DNA of 64,000 nucleotides. Source: UBA2241 sp963777895 (GTDB taxonomy: Bacteria > Actinomycetota > Thermoleophilia > UBA2241). Shown piece by piece: positions 55,137 through 63,905 of the stretch. The notes beneath the pieces are model-generated. The model made no database searches. It saw nothing but the letters and a program-made list of their open reading frames with translations, and had not been told where the DNA came from. Each line of letters begins with the position of its first letter. The first letter of the stretch is position 1. Made by a program: the position numbers and the translations under genes. The stretch covers positions 371,191 to 435,190 of the forward strand of contig CAVZSF010000002.1 of NCBI GenBank assembly GCA_963777895.1, written 5' to 3'.

Positions 55137-55679
55137 CTACGCCGTCTTCATGCTCCGCAGGTACAGCATGGCGCGGTACAGATAGAGCAGCCCCGACCCG
55201 ACGTAGAGCGATCCGCCGACGAGCACCCAGAGCCAGCCCATGAGGCGGACGTCGATCATGAACCACAGGATCCCGCCCATGAGGATGAAGTTGGCGAGCT
55301 TGCCCCAGCGGCTGATCTGGGGGCCCTCAGAGTAGCGACGGGCGGGCAAAGCGAGCAGCAGGATCAGGCCGTCGCGTACGAGCAGGGGGACCACCACCAG
55401 CCAGGGCAGGGTGTCGAAGTACAGCAGCATGCCCAGAAGGCAGAAGAAGAAGATCCGGTCGACGAGCGGGTCGACCCACCTGCCGAACTCGCTCTGCACC
55501 TGCAGGCGGCGCGCGAGGATGCCGTCGACCACGTCGCTCAGGGCGGCGAAGAGGACGACCCAGGCCGCACCCCACGCGGCGTCGGGCTGTGCCTCGGCGT
55601 ACAGCCAGACGATCAGCGGCAAGAGCAAGAGCCGCGCGAGCGTCATGACGTTCGGGATATTGCGGACGACGGGATTCAT
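55137..55679 (-). CDS. CDP-alcohol phosphatidyltransferase family protein
   Basis: A 180-residue membrane protein with about five helices and the full family motif D-x2-DG-x2-AR-x8-G-x3-D-x3-D (SDVVDGILARRLQ, then GRWVDPLVDR). It is a second member besides pgsA at 31.2 kb. It could make another phospholipid such as cardiolipin or phosphatidylglycerophosphate; the substrate is not clear. A TAGACT box ends 8 nt before the ATG and no ribosome-binding site is seen, so the message may be leaderless. Confidence 0.87.
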   Translation of the reverse strand: MNPVVRNIPNVMTLARLLLLPLIVWLYAEAQPDAAWGAAWVVLFAALSDVVDGILARRLQVQSEFGRWVDPLVDRIFFFCLLGMLLYFDTLPWLVVVPLLVRDGLILLLALPARRYSEGPQISRWGKLANFILMGGILWFMIDVRLMGWLWVLVGGSLYVGSGLLYLYRAMLYLRSMKTA

Positions 55680-55780
55680 GGAGGGAGAGTCTACCAGCCG
55701 GCGCTGACCTGACGACGGCCGCCGCGGCTATGGCCTCGCGGCGGCCGGCTCTGGCCTCACGGCGGCTCTTCTGTGCCTTG

Positions 55781-55789
55781 TGCTACACT
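55781..55789 (+). promoter_or_regulatory. Extended -10 promoter of tRNA-Pro
   Basis: TGCTACACT (TGn plus TACACT) ends 12 nt before the mature tRNA 5' end. It matches the rimP and rpsO -10 pattern. The -35 region is weak. Confidence 0.5.
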
Positions 55790-55801
55790 CCCCACCGCGG
55801 T

Positions 55802-55879
55802 CGGCGTGTGGCGCAGCCTGGTTAGCGCACTAGTCTGGGGGACTAGGGGTCGCCAGTTCAAATCTGGCCACGCCGACCA
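55802..55879 (+). tRNA. tRNA-Pro, anticodon GGG
   Basis: A complete 78-nt cloverleaf with encoded CCA. The acceptor stem CGGCGTG pairs with CACGCCG, the D arm has GCGC on both sides, and the anticodon stem CTAGT/ACTAG encloses loop CTGGGGG, with GGG at positions 34-36. The T stem GCCAG/CTGGC encloses TTCAAAT. It reads proline codon CCC, suited to a GC-rich genome. Confidence 0.95.
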
Positions 55880-56009
55880 TTTCGTTTTCCCTGCAAACGA
55901 GCCTATGACGGGCTTCGTCGTCCTGCGGGGACTACTCTCGTCCCTGACTGGCCGTTGCACGGCGTCATCGAATTCCCCGATACTGAGCTTGGCCGCGAGA
56001 GGGGGAGCC

Positions 56010-56729
56010 ATGCTTGTCGCCACGTTCGGACCATCGACGGAGTTGGCCGGCAAGGCCATTTCCTACGAGAACGGTCGCTTCATCCTTGGGGACTTCGGCC
56101 CGATAACGCCGCGAGCCGTCCTCGACTACGACCAGGAAGGGCAGCTCCTCTGGGACAGCGAGGGAACGCGCGCCTGGGTCCAGAGCCTCGCCGCCGCAAC
56201 GCCTCCCCCAGCGCCTGCTGCGGCCCCGAGGAAGGGCATGAGCAAGAGTCTGCGCATCGCCCTGCTCGTCGGCGCCGTGTTGGCGGTGGCGATCGCCGTC
56301 GCGGCCACGGTGCTGAACACAGACCACGAGCCGAGTGCGCCCTCGCTCTCCTCGTCCGAGATGCACCAGCGCCTCGCCGGGCAGGTGCACGGCGGCGTCC
56401 TGGTGGACTCCTGCCGCATAGCCGATGGCCACGCCGATGTCGTGCTCAAGGACTCCCGCACCGATAGCCCGCGCGAGTTCCACGCAGTGGCACAACAGGA
56501 CTGCTTCGACGCCTTCCGCACTGCGTTCGCGCCGGGTACCGGCATCACGAAGGCGACCGTGGAAGTGATGATCGAGGCGTCCGACCAGTTCGGCTTCGGC
56601 GTCTGGGATCCGATCTACAAAGCGTCGCTGCCCGGCGAAGTCGCTGCAAGAGTCGACTGGGAGACGGCGACCCCGCAGCAAGTCGAGACGCTATGGACCG
56701 TCGACTTCAAGAAGGACAGCGTACGCTGA
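56010..56729 (+). CDS. Single-pass membrane protein of unknown function
   Basis: A 239-residue protein. The N-terminal segment of about 60 residues (ISYENGRFILGDFGPITPRA to LLWDSEGTRAWVQSL) looks like a small folded cytoplasmic module. A Pro/Ala linker, a membrane helix (about 80-100: IALLVGAVLAVAIAVAATVL) and an outside domain of about 135 residues with two cysteines follow. I do not recognise the outside domain. ATG 56010 has a GAGGGGGAG site. It stands alone on the + strand in a minus-strand region, just after tRNA-Pro. Confidence 0.7.
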   Translation: MLVATFGPSTELAGKAISYENGRFILGDFGPITPRAVLDYDQEGQLLWDSEGTRAWVQSLAAATPPPAPAAAPRKGMSKSLRIALLVGAVLAVAIAVAATVLNTDHEPSAPSLSSSEMHQRLAGQVHGGVLVDSCRIADGHADVVLKDSRTDSPREFHAVAQQDCFDAFRTAFAPGTGITKATVEVMIEASDQFGFGVWDPIYKASLPGEVAARVDWETATPQQVETLWTVDFKKDSVR

Positions 56730-56980
56730 CGTCGACACGCAGGCGAAGCCGGTGGGCGTCAACCATCTGTATGTGAAGTAGCCGCCGCGACCGGCCGGGG
56801 CTGACACCGCGTCGGCCCCGCGAAACGGCCGCCCGGCTGTCTGCCCCTCCTCCTGCGACCTCTCCCCTGAGGGCTACTCCGTTTGCCAGACACGGCCGGT
56901 TGTGATTGCCTTCCCGACCAATGTCCGGCGGCCGGTCCGTGGCGGCCGGAGCCAGACCGGGTACGAAGGAGGCGCATGGC

Positions 56981-58237
56981 ATGGAACACCTCCCAAGGGT
57001 CACGGCCGTGACAACTCTCATCTCACTGCTCTGCCTGCTCGCGGGGCTCGCGTTGCCGGGCGTCATCGACGGCAGCACGCCGCCGTCGGTGAGCGTGCGC
57101 AGCTACGGCGCCGTCGGCAACGGGACGCACGACGACACCGCGGCGCTGAATCGCGCCATGAGGGCGATGGCCCCGTCCGGCGGCACGGTCCGTCTGCCGC
57201 GTGGCACGTACAAGGTCAGCAGCATCCGGGTCCCGGACGGCGTCCGCCTCGTCGGCGCCGGCATGAACGCGAGCTGGATCCGCGGCGGGGTCAGCTACGG
57301 CAGCAGAGTCCGCCTGACCGATCTCAAGATAGGGGCCAGAGGCCGCACCTTCTACAACGCACCCGGAGCGCGCTACTCGACCTTCACCCGCTGCCGCTTC
57401 CGAGGGGGCGGCGACGGCTACGTGGTCCTGCTCGGCGACATCGACCGCAGTTGCAGCTACATCACGTTCAAGGACTGCCTGATCGAGTGCAACCTGGGCA
57501 AAGCCAACTGGAATCACTCCAACCCCGTCAACAACATCCGCATCACGGAGAACGCCGCGCCGGGCGGAGCCCACGTCGATCACGTCACGTTCGACGGCTG
57601 CCATGTCGGCGTCTCGAACGGCGTGAGGAAGGGTTCGCCCAGGGCCGGCCTCGAGGCCTATACCTGGGACAGCACCGGCACTGTCACCCACGGCTGGAGC
57701 AACCTGCGGATCGTGGATTGTGTCTTCGAGGCGGCGGACGAGTTCACGATCGACCTCGCGGACACCTACCGGCTGGGAAACGGCGCTGTTCGCTCAGGCC
57801 CGGCGCTGATCAAGGGCTGCACCATCAAGGGTGGCGGCAAGGCTTCGGACGCGCAGTGGGGCTACAGCATCTGCATCGAGGCGCCCGTCGGCGTCGTGGT
57901 CGAGGACAACACGATCTACCGCGCCTCCAGCAACACCATCGGTACGGCCCCCGATACGCGCCCCGGGGTCGCCGGTCCCATCTTCCGCAACAACCGCATC
58001 GACTTGACCTACCCCAACGGCATTGCGTCGCGGGCCCCGTACATCTACCTGCGCGGGCAGCATCCCCAGTTCGTGGACAACCGCGTGATCGCGGCCCGAG
58101 GCACGATCTTCAAGATCGAGCGGACGGACGGCGTCGTGGTGACCGGCAACGACGTCACGGCGGGAAGCGCCACGGTCTGGCAGGTCTGGGATGCGACGGT
58201 GACGAACGCGACCCTCGCGCCCAACGCCGTGCGCTAG
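56981..58237 (+). CDS. Secreted right-handed beta-helix protein (pectate-lyase-3 type)
   Basis: A 418-residue protein with a signal peptide (VTAVTTLISLLCLLAGLALP) and then the Pectate_lyase_3 opening SVRSYGAVGNGTHDDTAALN, GGTVRLPRGTYKV and a long run of beta-helix coils (ITFKDCLIECN, VTFDGCHVGVSNG, PIFRNNRIDLTYPNG). Such proteins bind or cut polysaccharides; I see no defining catalytic set. GAAGGAGG lies 8 nt before ATG 56981. It may act on the exopolysaccharide made by the nearby minus-strand cluster. Confidence 0.85.
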   Translation: MEHLPRVTAVTTLISLLCLLAGLALPGVIDGSTPPSVSVRSYGAVGNGTHDDTAALNRAMRAMAPSGGTVRLPRGTYKVSSIRVPDGVRLVGAGMNASWIRGGVSYGSRVRLTDLKIGARGRTFYNAPGARYSTFTRCRFRGGGDGYVVLLGDIDRSCSYITFKDCLIECNLGKANWNHSNPVNNIRITENAAPGGAHVDHVTFDGCHVGVSNGVRKGSPRAGLEAYTWDSTGTVTHGWSNLRIVDCVFEAADEFTIDLADTYRLGNGAVRSGPALIKGCTIKGGGKASDAQWGYSICIEAPVGVVVEDNTIYRASSNTIGTAPDTRPGVAGPIFRNNRIDLTYPNGIASRAPYIYLRGQHPQFVDNRVIAARGTIFKIERTDGVVVTGNDVTAGSATVWQVWDATVTNATLAPNAVR

Positions 58238-58325
58238 GACGGCGCGCAGGGACCGCGACGCGTGGGGGGTCGAGGCAAGGGTGGGGTCGCGGTTGCGGCG
58301 CGTGCCGTAGAGATCTGAGCACGGA

Positions 58326-58359
58326 CGCGGAACGGCCGGCTTACGCCGGCCGTTCCGCG
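58326..58359. terminator. Bidirectional 15-bp hairpin terminator
   Basis: A perfect 15-bp stem (58326-58340 with 58345-58359) closes on the tetraloop TTAC. It lies between the convergent beta-helix and XRE genes, 26 nt from the XRE stop, so it can serve both. Confidence 0.7.
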
Positions 58360-58384
58360 GACTGGCTCGCTGGTCCAGGGGGTC

Positions 58385-58792
58385 TTAGTACTCGTCCTCC
58401 TCGTGGCCGAAGCCGTTCCCGTTGGGATGTGCTTCGGCCAGGAGGTCGAGGATGTCGTCTCTCACGTCGCGGTCGCGCAACAGGATGCCGTACAGCTCGT
58501 CGGCGAGCTCGGGGACGCCGGCCAGGACGCGCGCCACCTGGCGCAGCCGGAACTCGAGGAAGTAGTCCGGCGTCACGCACAGCGCGCGCGCGATGACGGC
58601 GATCACGGGATCCGACGGCACGGGCCGCGTACCCTTGGTCAGGTGGTTCAGGTAGCCGGCCGAGAGCTGCGTCTTGTAGGCGAGCTGCCGGTAGCTCAGC
58701 CTCCGTTCCTCCATGAGGCCCTTCAGGGCAAGCGGGAAACGGAGCTGTGTGGTTCTATCTTTGGCGATCTCTGTCATCAGCGTGCAAGCCAT
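58385..58792 (-). CDS. XRE family helix-turn-helix regulator
   Basis: A protein of about 135 residues. The N-terminal XRE domain reads LKGLMEERRLSYRQLAYKTQ, LSAGYLNHLTKGTRPVPSDP and IAVIARALCVTPDYFLEFR; a helical C-terminal part follows, with an acidic end (HEEDEY). It is probably a DNA-binding regulator; the target is unknown. Starts at 58816 (TTG), 58792 (ATG) and 58777 (ATG) are possible and none has a good ribosome-binding site. The acyltransferase gene ends just upstream. Confidence 0.8.
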   Translation of the reverse strand: MACTLMTEIAKDRTTQLRFPLALKGLMEERRLSYRQLAYKTQLSAGYLNHLTKGTRPVPSDPVIAVIARALCVTPDYFLEFRLRQVARVLAGVPELADELYGILLRDRDVRDDILDLLAEAHPNGNGFGHEEDEY

Positions 58793-58796
58793 CTCG

Positions 58797-59512
58797 CTAA
58801 CAGGTATCGCCCGCAAGAAGTGATTCCTTAATAGTCAACGCCGCGATTTGTTGCCCGCGGAGGCAACAGTCGGCCCGGCTCCGTTCAGATGAACGGGAGG
58901 AACGGCGAAGTCGGACGGTGAGTAGTCCAGCCCGTCCGGGCGGGCTCCAATGACGTCTGGCCGGTATGCCTGCGACGATGGCGAAGTCCGCCACGTCGTG
59001 CGTCACGACTGCGCCGGCTGCGGCAACGGCTCCCCGCCCAATGGTCACCCCAGGAAGCACCTGGACGCCGGCCGAGAGCCACGCATGATCCTTGACCCGC
59101 ACGGGTCCGGCCTTCGTGCCGAAGACCGGGCTCGACGGGTCGTGCTCGACGGTCCATATCCATACGCCCGTCGAGAGGTTCACGTCATTCTCGAGCACGA
59201 TGCCGGCGCGGCCGTCAAGGATCGCTCGATGACCAATGACTGCCCCCGCCCACGACTTTGACGCCGCCTGGGTTGCGCAACTCGAGCCCGCCGTAGATGA
59301 CCGCCCGCTCGCCCAACTGTCATCCCGGCCAGGGAGTACATCAGGTTCCGCACGCGGTGTGAGGGCAGGTGACCGACCCAGAGCAGGATAAGGAAGCGCA
59401 GTCCCTCCCGATGGCGTGCCCACTGCCCGTACAGGCGCCTCAAGCGAGCGGTGGTGGCTGGATCGGCGCGGTCAAGGAGCCAGCCCTTCAGCCGCGCTTG
59501 ATCGCCGGTCAC
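58797..59512 (-). pseudogene. Hexapeptide-repeat acyltransferase, split by two frameshifts
   Basis: A left-handed beta-helix acyltransferase, probably an O-acetyltransferase for polysaccharide. From GTG 59512, 13 nt after proS, the first frame gives a basic helical N-terminus (RLKGWLLDRADPATTARL, RVRNLMYSLAGMTVGR). A second frame gives AVIYGGLELRNPGGVKV, and a third gives GAVIGHRAILDGRAGIVLEN, HAWLSAGVQVLPGVTIGRGA and VAGIPARRHW. Removing one G near 59305 and one near 59245, both in G-rich runs, restores a single protein. The last 45 or so residues look unlike the family. Confidence 0.7.
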
Positions 59513-59525
59513 GCGCGCCGCCTCT

Positions 59526-61271
59526 TCAGGCTTCGGCGAGCAGCTCGCGCAAGGCGTGGCCGAGCTCGGCCACCGCCACGTCGCGGCGCTCGCCGTCCGA
59601 GCGCCGCTTGAGCTCGACGACGCCCTCGCCGGCGCGCTTGCCGACGACGACCTGGGCGGGACAGCCCAGAAGGTCGGCGTCGGCGAACTTGATGCCGGCC
59701 GACGCGTCACGGTCGTCGTAGACGACCTCGAAGCCGGCGGCCGGCAGCTCGCCGTAGAGGCGCTCGCCGAGCGCCCGCTGGGTCTCGTCGGCGGCGCGCA
59801 CCACGACCAGGTGCACGTCGAAGGGCGCGATGCTGCGCGGCCAGATGATGCCGCGGTCGTCGTGGTGCTGCTCGATGGCCGCGGCGGCGATGCGCGCGAG
59901 GCCGATGCCGTAGCTGCCCATGACGATGGGCTTCTCTTCCCCACCTTCGTCCAGGTAGGTCGCGCCCATCGGCACGGAGTACTTGAGGCCGAGCTGGAAG
60001 ATGTTGCCGACCTCGATGGTGCGCGCCCTCTCGAGGCGACACTCGCCGCAGTGCGGGCAGCGGTCGCCGGCGCGGACTTCGCGGATGTCGCGAAGCGGAC
60101 GCCGGACGGCCGGCCGCGGCAAGCTGGTCGGCGGAGACGCCGACTCTTGTGGTGGTCGCTCTTGTTCGCGCCGGCCAGGTAGGAGCCGTGCGTGCAGCGC
60201 CTGGTCGGCGTAGACGTCGGAGCGGTCGGGACGGGGCCGACGAAGCCCGGCTCGACGCCCTGCGCCTCGAGCACCTCGTCGGCCGTCGCCAGCCGGAACT
60301 CGGCGCCCAGCAGGTTGCGCAGCTTGAGCTCGTTGAGCTCGTGATCGCCGCGCAGCAGCACCATGACCGGGCCGGCCGGCGGCTTCACCGCTCTGGTGAC
60401 CACGACGAGCGCCTTCATGAAGGCGGCCGGCGGCAGACCGAGGAAACGGCCGACCTCGTCGATGGTGCGCGCCGGGGGTCGGTTTGACCTCATCGGAGCA
60501 GGTCGATCGTCTCGCTGCGCGGCGTGGTCTGCGAGCGGCGGCTCGCGGTCGAGGCCGGCGACGGCGAGCTCGACGTTCGCCGCGTAGCCACACGCGCGGC
60601 AGAAGACGATCTCGTCCTCGCCGGCGTCGGCATAGGCCATGTAGGCGTGCGAGATGTCCCCGCCCATCATGCCGGGGTCCTCGTCGACCATCATGTACTC
60701 GACGCCGCAGCGCGCGTAGACCCGGTCGTAGGCGCCGATGTGCTTCTGGTAGCTCACCTGGAGGCCCTCCGTGGTCGACGTCGAGGCTGTACGAGTCCTT
60801 CATGATGAACTCGCGGGTGCGCAGGATGCCGCTCTTGGGGCGCGCCTCGTCGCGTTCCTTGGTCTGGATGTGGTACCAGAGCTGCGGCAGTTGCTTGTAG
60901 CTCTGGATCTCGCGCGCCGCCAGCCAGGTGACGACCTCTTCGTGGGTCATCGCGAGAGCCATGTCGGTGCGTTTGCGGTCCTTGAGGCGGAACATCTCCT
61001 CGTGGATCTCGTCCCAGCGTCCCGACTCCTGCCAGATCTCCGCCGGCTGCAGCACCGGCATGAGCATCTCCTGGCAGCCGATCGCGTCCATCTCCTCGCG
61101 GATGATGCGCTCGATCTTGCGCATGACGCGCCAGCCGGCCGGCAGATACACGTAGATGCCTGCCGCCAGCTGGCGCACGAGGCCGGCGCGCACCATCAGC
61201 TTGTGGCTGATGGCCTCGGCGCCGGCCGGGTCTTCTTTGATGGTGGGCAGTAGGAGCTGGGTCAGGCGCAT
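59526..61271 (-). pseudogene. proS: Prolyl-tRNA synthetase, bacterial type, broken by about eight indels
   Basis: ProRS charges tRNA-Pro. The start (RLTQLLLPTIKEDPAGAEAI), motif 2 region (RTREFIMKDSYSLDV), the inserted editing domain (TIDEVGRFLGLPPAAFMKAL, VMVLLRGDHELNELKL) and motif 3 with the anticodon domain (GSYGIGLARIAAAAIEQHHD, KFADADLLGCPAQVVVGKR) are all recognisable. They lie in three frames that must be switched near 60770, 60515, 60494, 60477, 60230, 60190, 60148 and 60098. The ends are intact in one frame. Protein similarity continues across every switch, so base-calling error is far more likely than true decay of an essential gene. Confidence 0.85.
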
Positions 61272-61281
61272 CGCGACCGCG

Positions 61282-62892
61282 TCAGCCGCGACTGAGGGGT
61301 TGGGCGATCGGGGCAGTCGCAGCCTCGTCGGCCGCAAGGTCCATCTCGTCCTTGTTGCGGCTGCTGTACCGGTAGCGGTACGGCGCACCCTCCATACTCA
61401 CGTTCGTCAGTACGACACCGAGCCGCTTGCAGGGCAGCGGCCGCAAGAAGTCGTTAGCATCACGCAGCATCGATCGCGTCACCTTCCCCATGCGAAGCAC
61501 CAGCAACAGGCCATCGACCCGTCGCGCGAGAGCGCCGGCGTCGCCCACCGCCAGGAAGGGAGGCGAGTCCACCAGCACCACGTCCACGCGTGACTCGAGG
61601 GCCCCGATGATCTGCCCCACTCGCTCGGACGTGACGATCTCGTTCGGGTTGGGGGGCAACGGGCCAGCCGTCAGGACCTGGATCGGCACGACATCTCGGG
61701 CGACGGTCGTCGCGCCGCCGCTCATGGCGGGATCGACGGCATAGAGCTGAAGTGCGTTCTCGAGCCCGATCTGCTCGGCGGCCACGTTCGACAAGCCGCC
61801 GCGGTTCGAGACGCCGAAGAAGCTATGCACGCGAGGGCGCCTCAGATCCGCATCGAGCACGGCTACTCGCTTGCCGGTGAGGGCCAGGGTGACGGCGAGA
61901 TTGCAGAGGGTGGTGGTCTTGCCCTCGCCTTGCGTCGCACTGGTCACCAAGATGGAGTGCAGCTTCGTGTCGATGGAGGTGAAATCGAGGTTGCCACGCA
62001 GAATGCGCATCGCCTCCGATGTCCGGCCGTCTGGCTCGAGTTCGACGACGAGCCCGGGCGCGTCTTTGGCCCCTTCCTTGGAGGAACGCGGCAGTCTGCC
62101 CAGGATCGGCAGGCCAAGTGCACGTGTCAGCTCGTCCTGCTCGCGGACTCGGACGTCAAGCTGCTCTGCCAGGAACGCGATAGCGGCGCCGACGAGGATG
62201 CCGATGACGGCCGCCAGAATCGCATCGCGGACCGGCCGGGGCGTGTATGGCGTCGTCGCGGGCACAGCCGGCTCGGCGACCGAGTAGTTCCCGATTGGAG
62301 AGTCGATCAGCACCCGGATGTTCTGCAACATGGACTGCAACTGCTTGTAGGCGGGATCCTCGTGATCGGTGTACGCCTGCGCCCTCGTGTAGATCGTCGT
62401 CGCTACATCCTGAAGCTGGCGGCGAATGCGTTCATGCTTGTAGGTCTTGAAGGCTTCTGCGTACGCGTTGGCGACGAGCGCCGCCCGCTCCGGGTCCTCG
62501 CTCGTGGCCGTCACAGTGAGGGCGTTGGTGTCCTCGACGTCCGTCGAAGTCACAGCCACGCCAACTTCCGCGCCGCTGTGGCCCTCCCCCGCCAGCGCAT
62601 CACGAGCCATGCCGGCGATCGTCCGTCCGGTTATGAGCTGCGCCGCCGTCTTGAGCTCTCGATCGATGTCCACGCCGGCCACATATTGGGTGCCCGTGAT
62701 CGCCGCGGCCACATCGGACTGCTTCTGATAGACGACCGTGGCCGTCGACGAGTACCGGGGAGTCTTCATCGAGTCGAGGGCGACCACGACGGCCACAGCG
62801 ACCACGACGGCGACCAGCACGATCCAGCCACGCCGCTTGACGACGAGCATGTAATCGCGGACGACGGTGTTCTGTCGGTCGCTTTCAGGCAT
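61282..62892 (-). CDS. Wzz-type chain-length regulator fused to BY-kinase
   Basis: A 536-residue membrane protein of the capsule/exopolysaccharide co-polymerase type. An N-terminal membrane helix (about 25-43) and an outside helical Wzz domain lead to a second helix (about 217-237). The cytoplasmic tyrosine-kinase domain has Walker A TSATQGEGKTTT, Walker A' AVLDADLRRP and Walker B DVVLVDSPP. A Tyr cluster (PYRYRYSS) near the C-terminus is a likely autophosphorylation site. ATG 62892 gives the expected N-terminus (PESDRQNTVVRDYM). It suggests that this locus makes an exported polysaccharide. Confidence 0.92.
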   Translation of the reverse strand: MPESDRQNTVVRDYMLVVKRRGWIVLVAVVVAVAVVVALDSMKTPRYSSTATVVYQKQSDVAAAITGTQYVAGVDIDRELKTAAQLITGRTIAGMARDALAGEGHSGAEVGVAVTSTDVEDTNALTVTATSEDPERAALVANAYAEAFKTYKHERIRRQLQDVATTIYTRAQAYTDHEDPAYKQLQSMLQNIRVLIDSPIGNYSVAEPAVPATTPYTPRPVRDAILAAVIGILVGAAIAFLAEQLDVRVREQDELTRALGLPILGRLPRSSKEGAKDAPGLVVELEPDGRTSEAMRILRGNLDFTSIDTKLHSILVTSATQGEGKTTTLCNLAVTLALTGKRVAVLDADLRRPRVHSFFGVSNRGGLSNVAAEQIGLENALQLYAVDPAMSGGATTVARDVVPIQVLTAGPLPPNPNEIVTSERVGQIIGALESRVDVVLVDSPPFLAVGDAGALARRVDGLLLVLRMGKVTRSMLRDANDFLRPLPCKRLGVVLTNVSMEGAPYRYRYSSRNKDEMDLAADEAATAPIAQPLSRG

Positions 62893-62926
62893 ACGGGAGA
62901 GTCGAGATCGGTTGGGCGATGATACG

Positions 62927-63905
62927 TCAGCCTTGAGGCGTGACGCAATTGGACGCTGGCGGGCGACCGAAGGAGCCGCGGGGGTGCGCTCCGGCGAGCA
63001 GCGCCACGAACACGCGGAACGCGCGAGCCTCCCTTCGCGCAGCTCCGGACTCGCGTACGACCAAGGCGCGGAGCAGCCGGAGCCCCAGGACGATGATGAA
63101 TCCCGCAGCGAAGGCCAGCGACGCCGGACGGCCGTCCCACTTCCCGAACCCAATGACCAGTGCGTGTCCCAGTCGTGCGAGCGCGAGAGCATCATCCCCG
63201 CCTGTGCTCTCGCCGCCCACGTGCGCAACCCGAGCCCCCGCCGCGAGTACGGAGGTCATGCCCGACTGCCGGATGCTCCTCGCGAGATCTTCGTCCTCGC
63301 TGTAGAGGAAGAATCGTTCGTCTAGCCCGCGTGTCCGTTCCATCACGGATCGTCGCACCAGCAGAGCGGCACCCCAGAGGTAGTCAACAGTGAACAGACC
63401 CCGACCCAAGCCACGGCGTGGGTACTCGGGCCCGATCTTCCCATGGCGCCAGCGGCGGGCGAGCGGCATCAGGGCGAGCAGCCGGTTGGAGACGCTCGAA
63501 AAGCGGCGGGCGCCAAACGTCTCGCCATGCTCCCCGACGAGGAGGCCGCCCACGGCCCCGACGTTCGGGTCCATGTCGAGGACTTGCACGAACCGCGCGA
63601 GCGCCCCGTCAGAGAGGCAGGCATCGGGGTTGAGCAGCAGGACATAGGGCTCAGTGCAGTGCGACAAGCCCACGTTCACGCCCGCGGCGAAGCCTCTGTT
63701 CTCGTCCTGGGCGCAGACGACGTCGGCCAACTCCGCGGCCAGAGCAGCACTGCCGTCGACGGACGCGTTGTCGACTACGATGAGATGGACCGTCTCAGAC
63801 TGCGCCCGAATCGAGGCCACCGCATCGGCCGACAGTGCGTTCACTGTTGTAGCTGACCACGACTACGTCCACAGGCAGCCCCGTCCGGCCGACGGGACTG
63901 CTCAC
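62927..63905 (-). pseudogene. Family 2 glycosyltransferase, split by one frameshift
   Basis: A GT2 glycosyltransferase of about 325 residues. The first frame from GTG 63905 gives the opening strand VDVVVVSYNS. The rest lies in the next frame: VHLIVVDNASVDGSAALAAE, NRGFAAGVNVGLSH, LLLNPDACLSDGAL, the acceptor region VDYLWGAALLVRRSVMERTR and DERFFLYSEDEDL, then a C-terminal hydrophobic stretch. One extra base near 63843 accounts for the split. A rhamnosyl-type transferase for polysaccharide is likely, but the sugar is unknown. Confidence 0.82.

Noticed and set aside
55850..58240. A genomic island inserted at tRNA-Pro with flanking attachment repeats.
   Set aside because: No second copy of the tRNA 3' end, no integrase and no phage gene is visible in the window. 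Kept only as a weak finding.
59526..61271. Programmed +1 frameshifting as an explanation of the split genes.
   Set aside because: proS alone would need about eight events and the sites share no slippery motif. Sequence error explains all five genes more simply.
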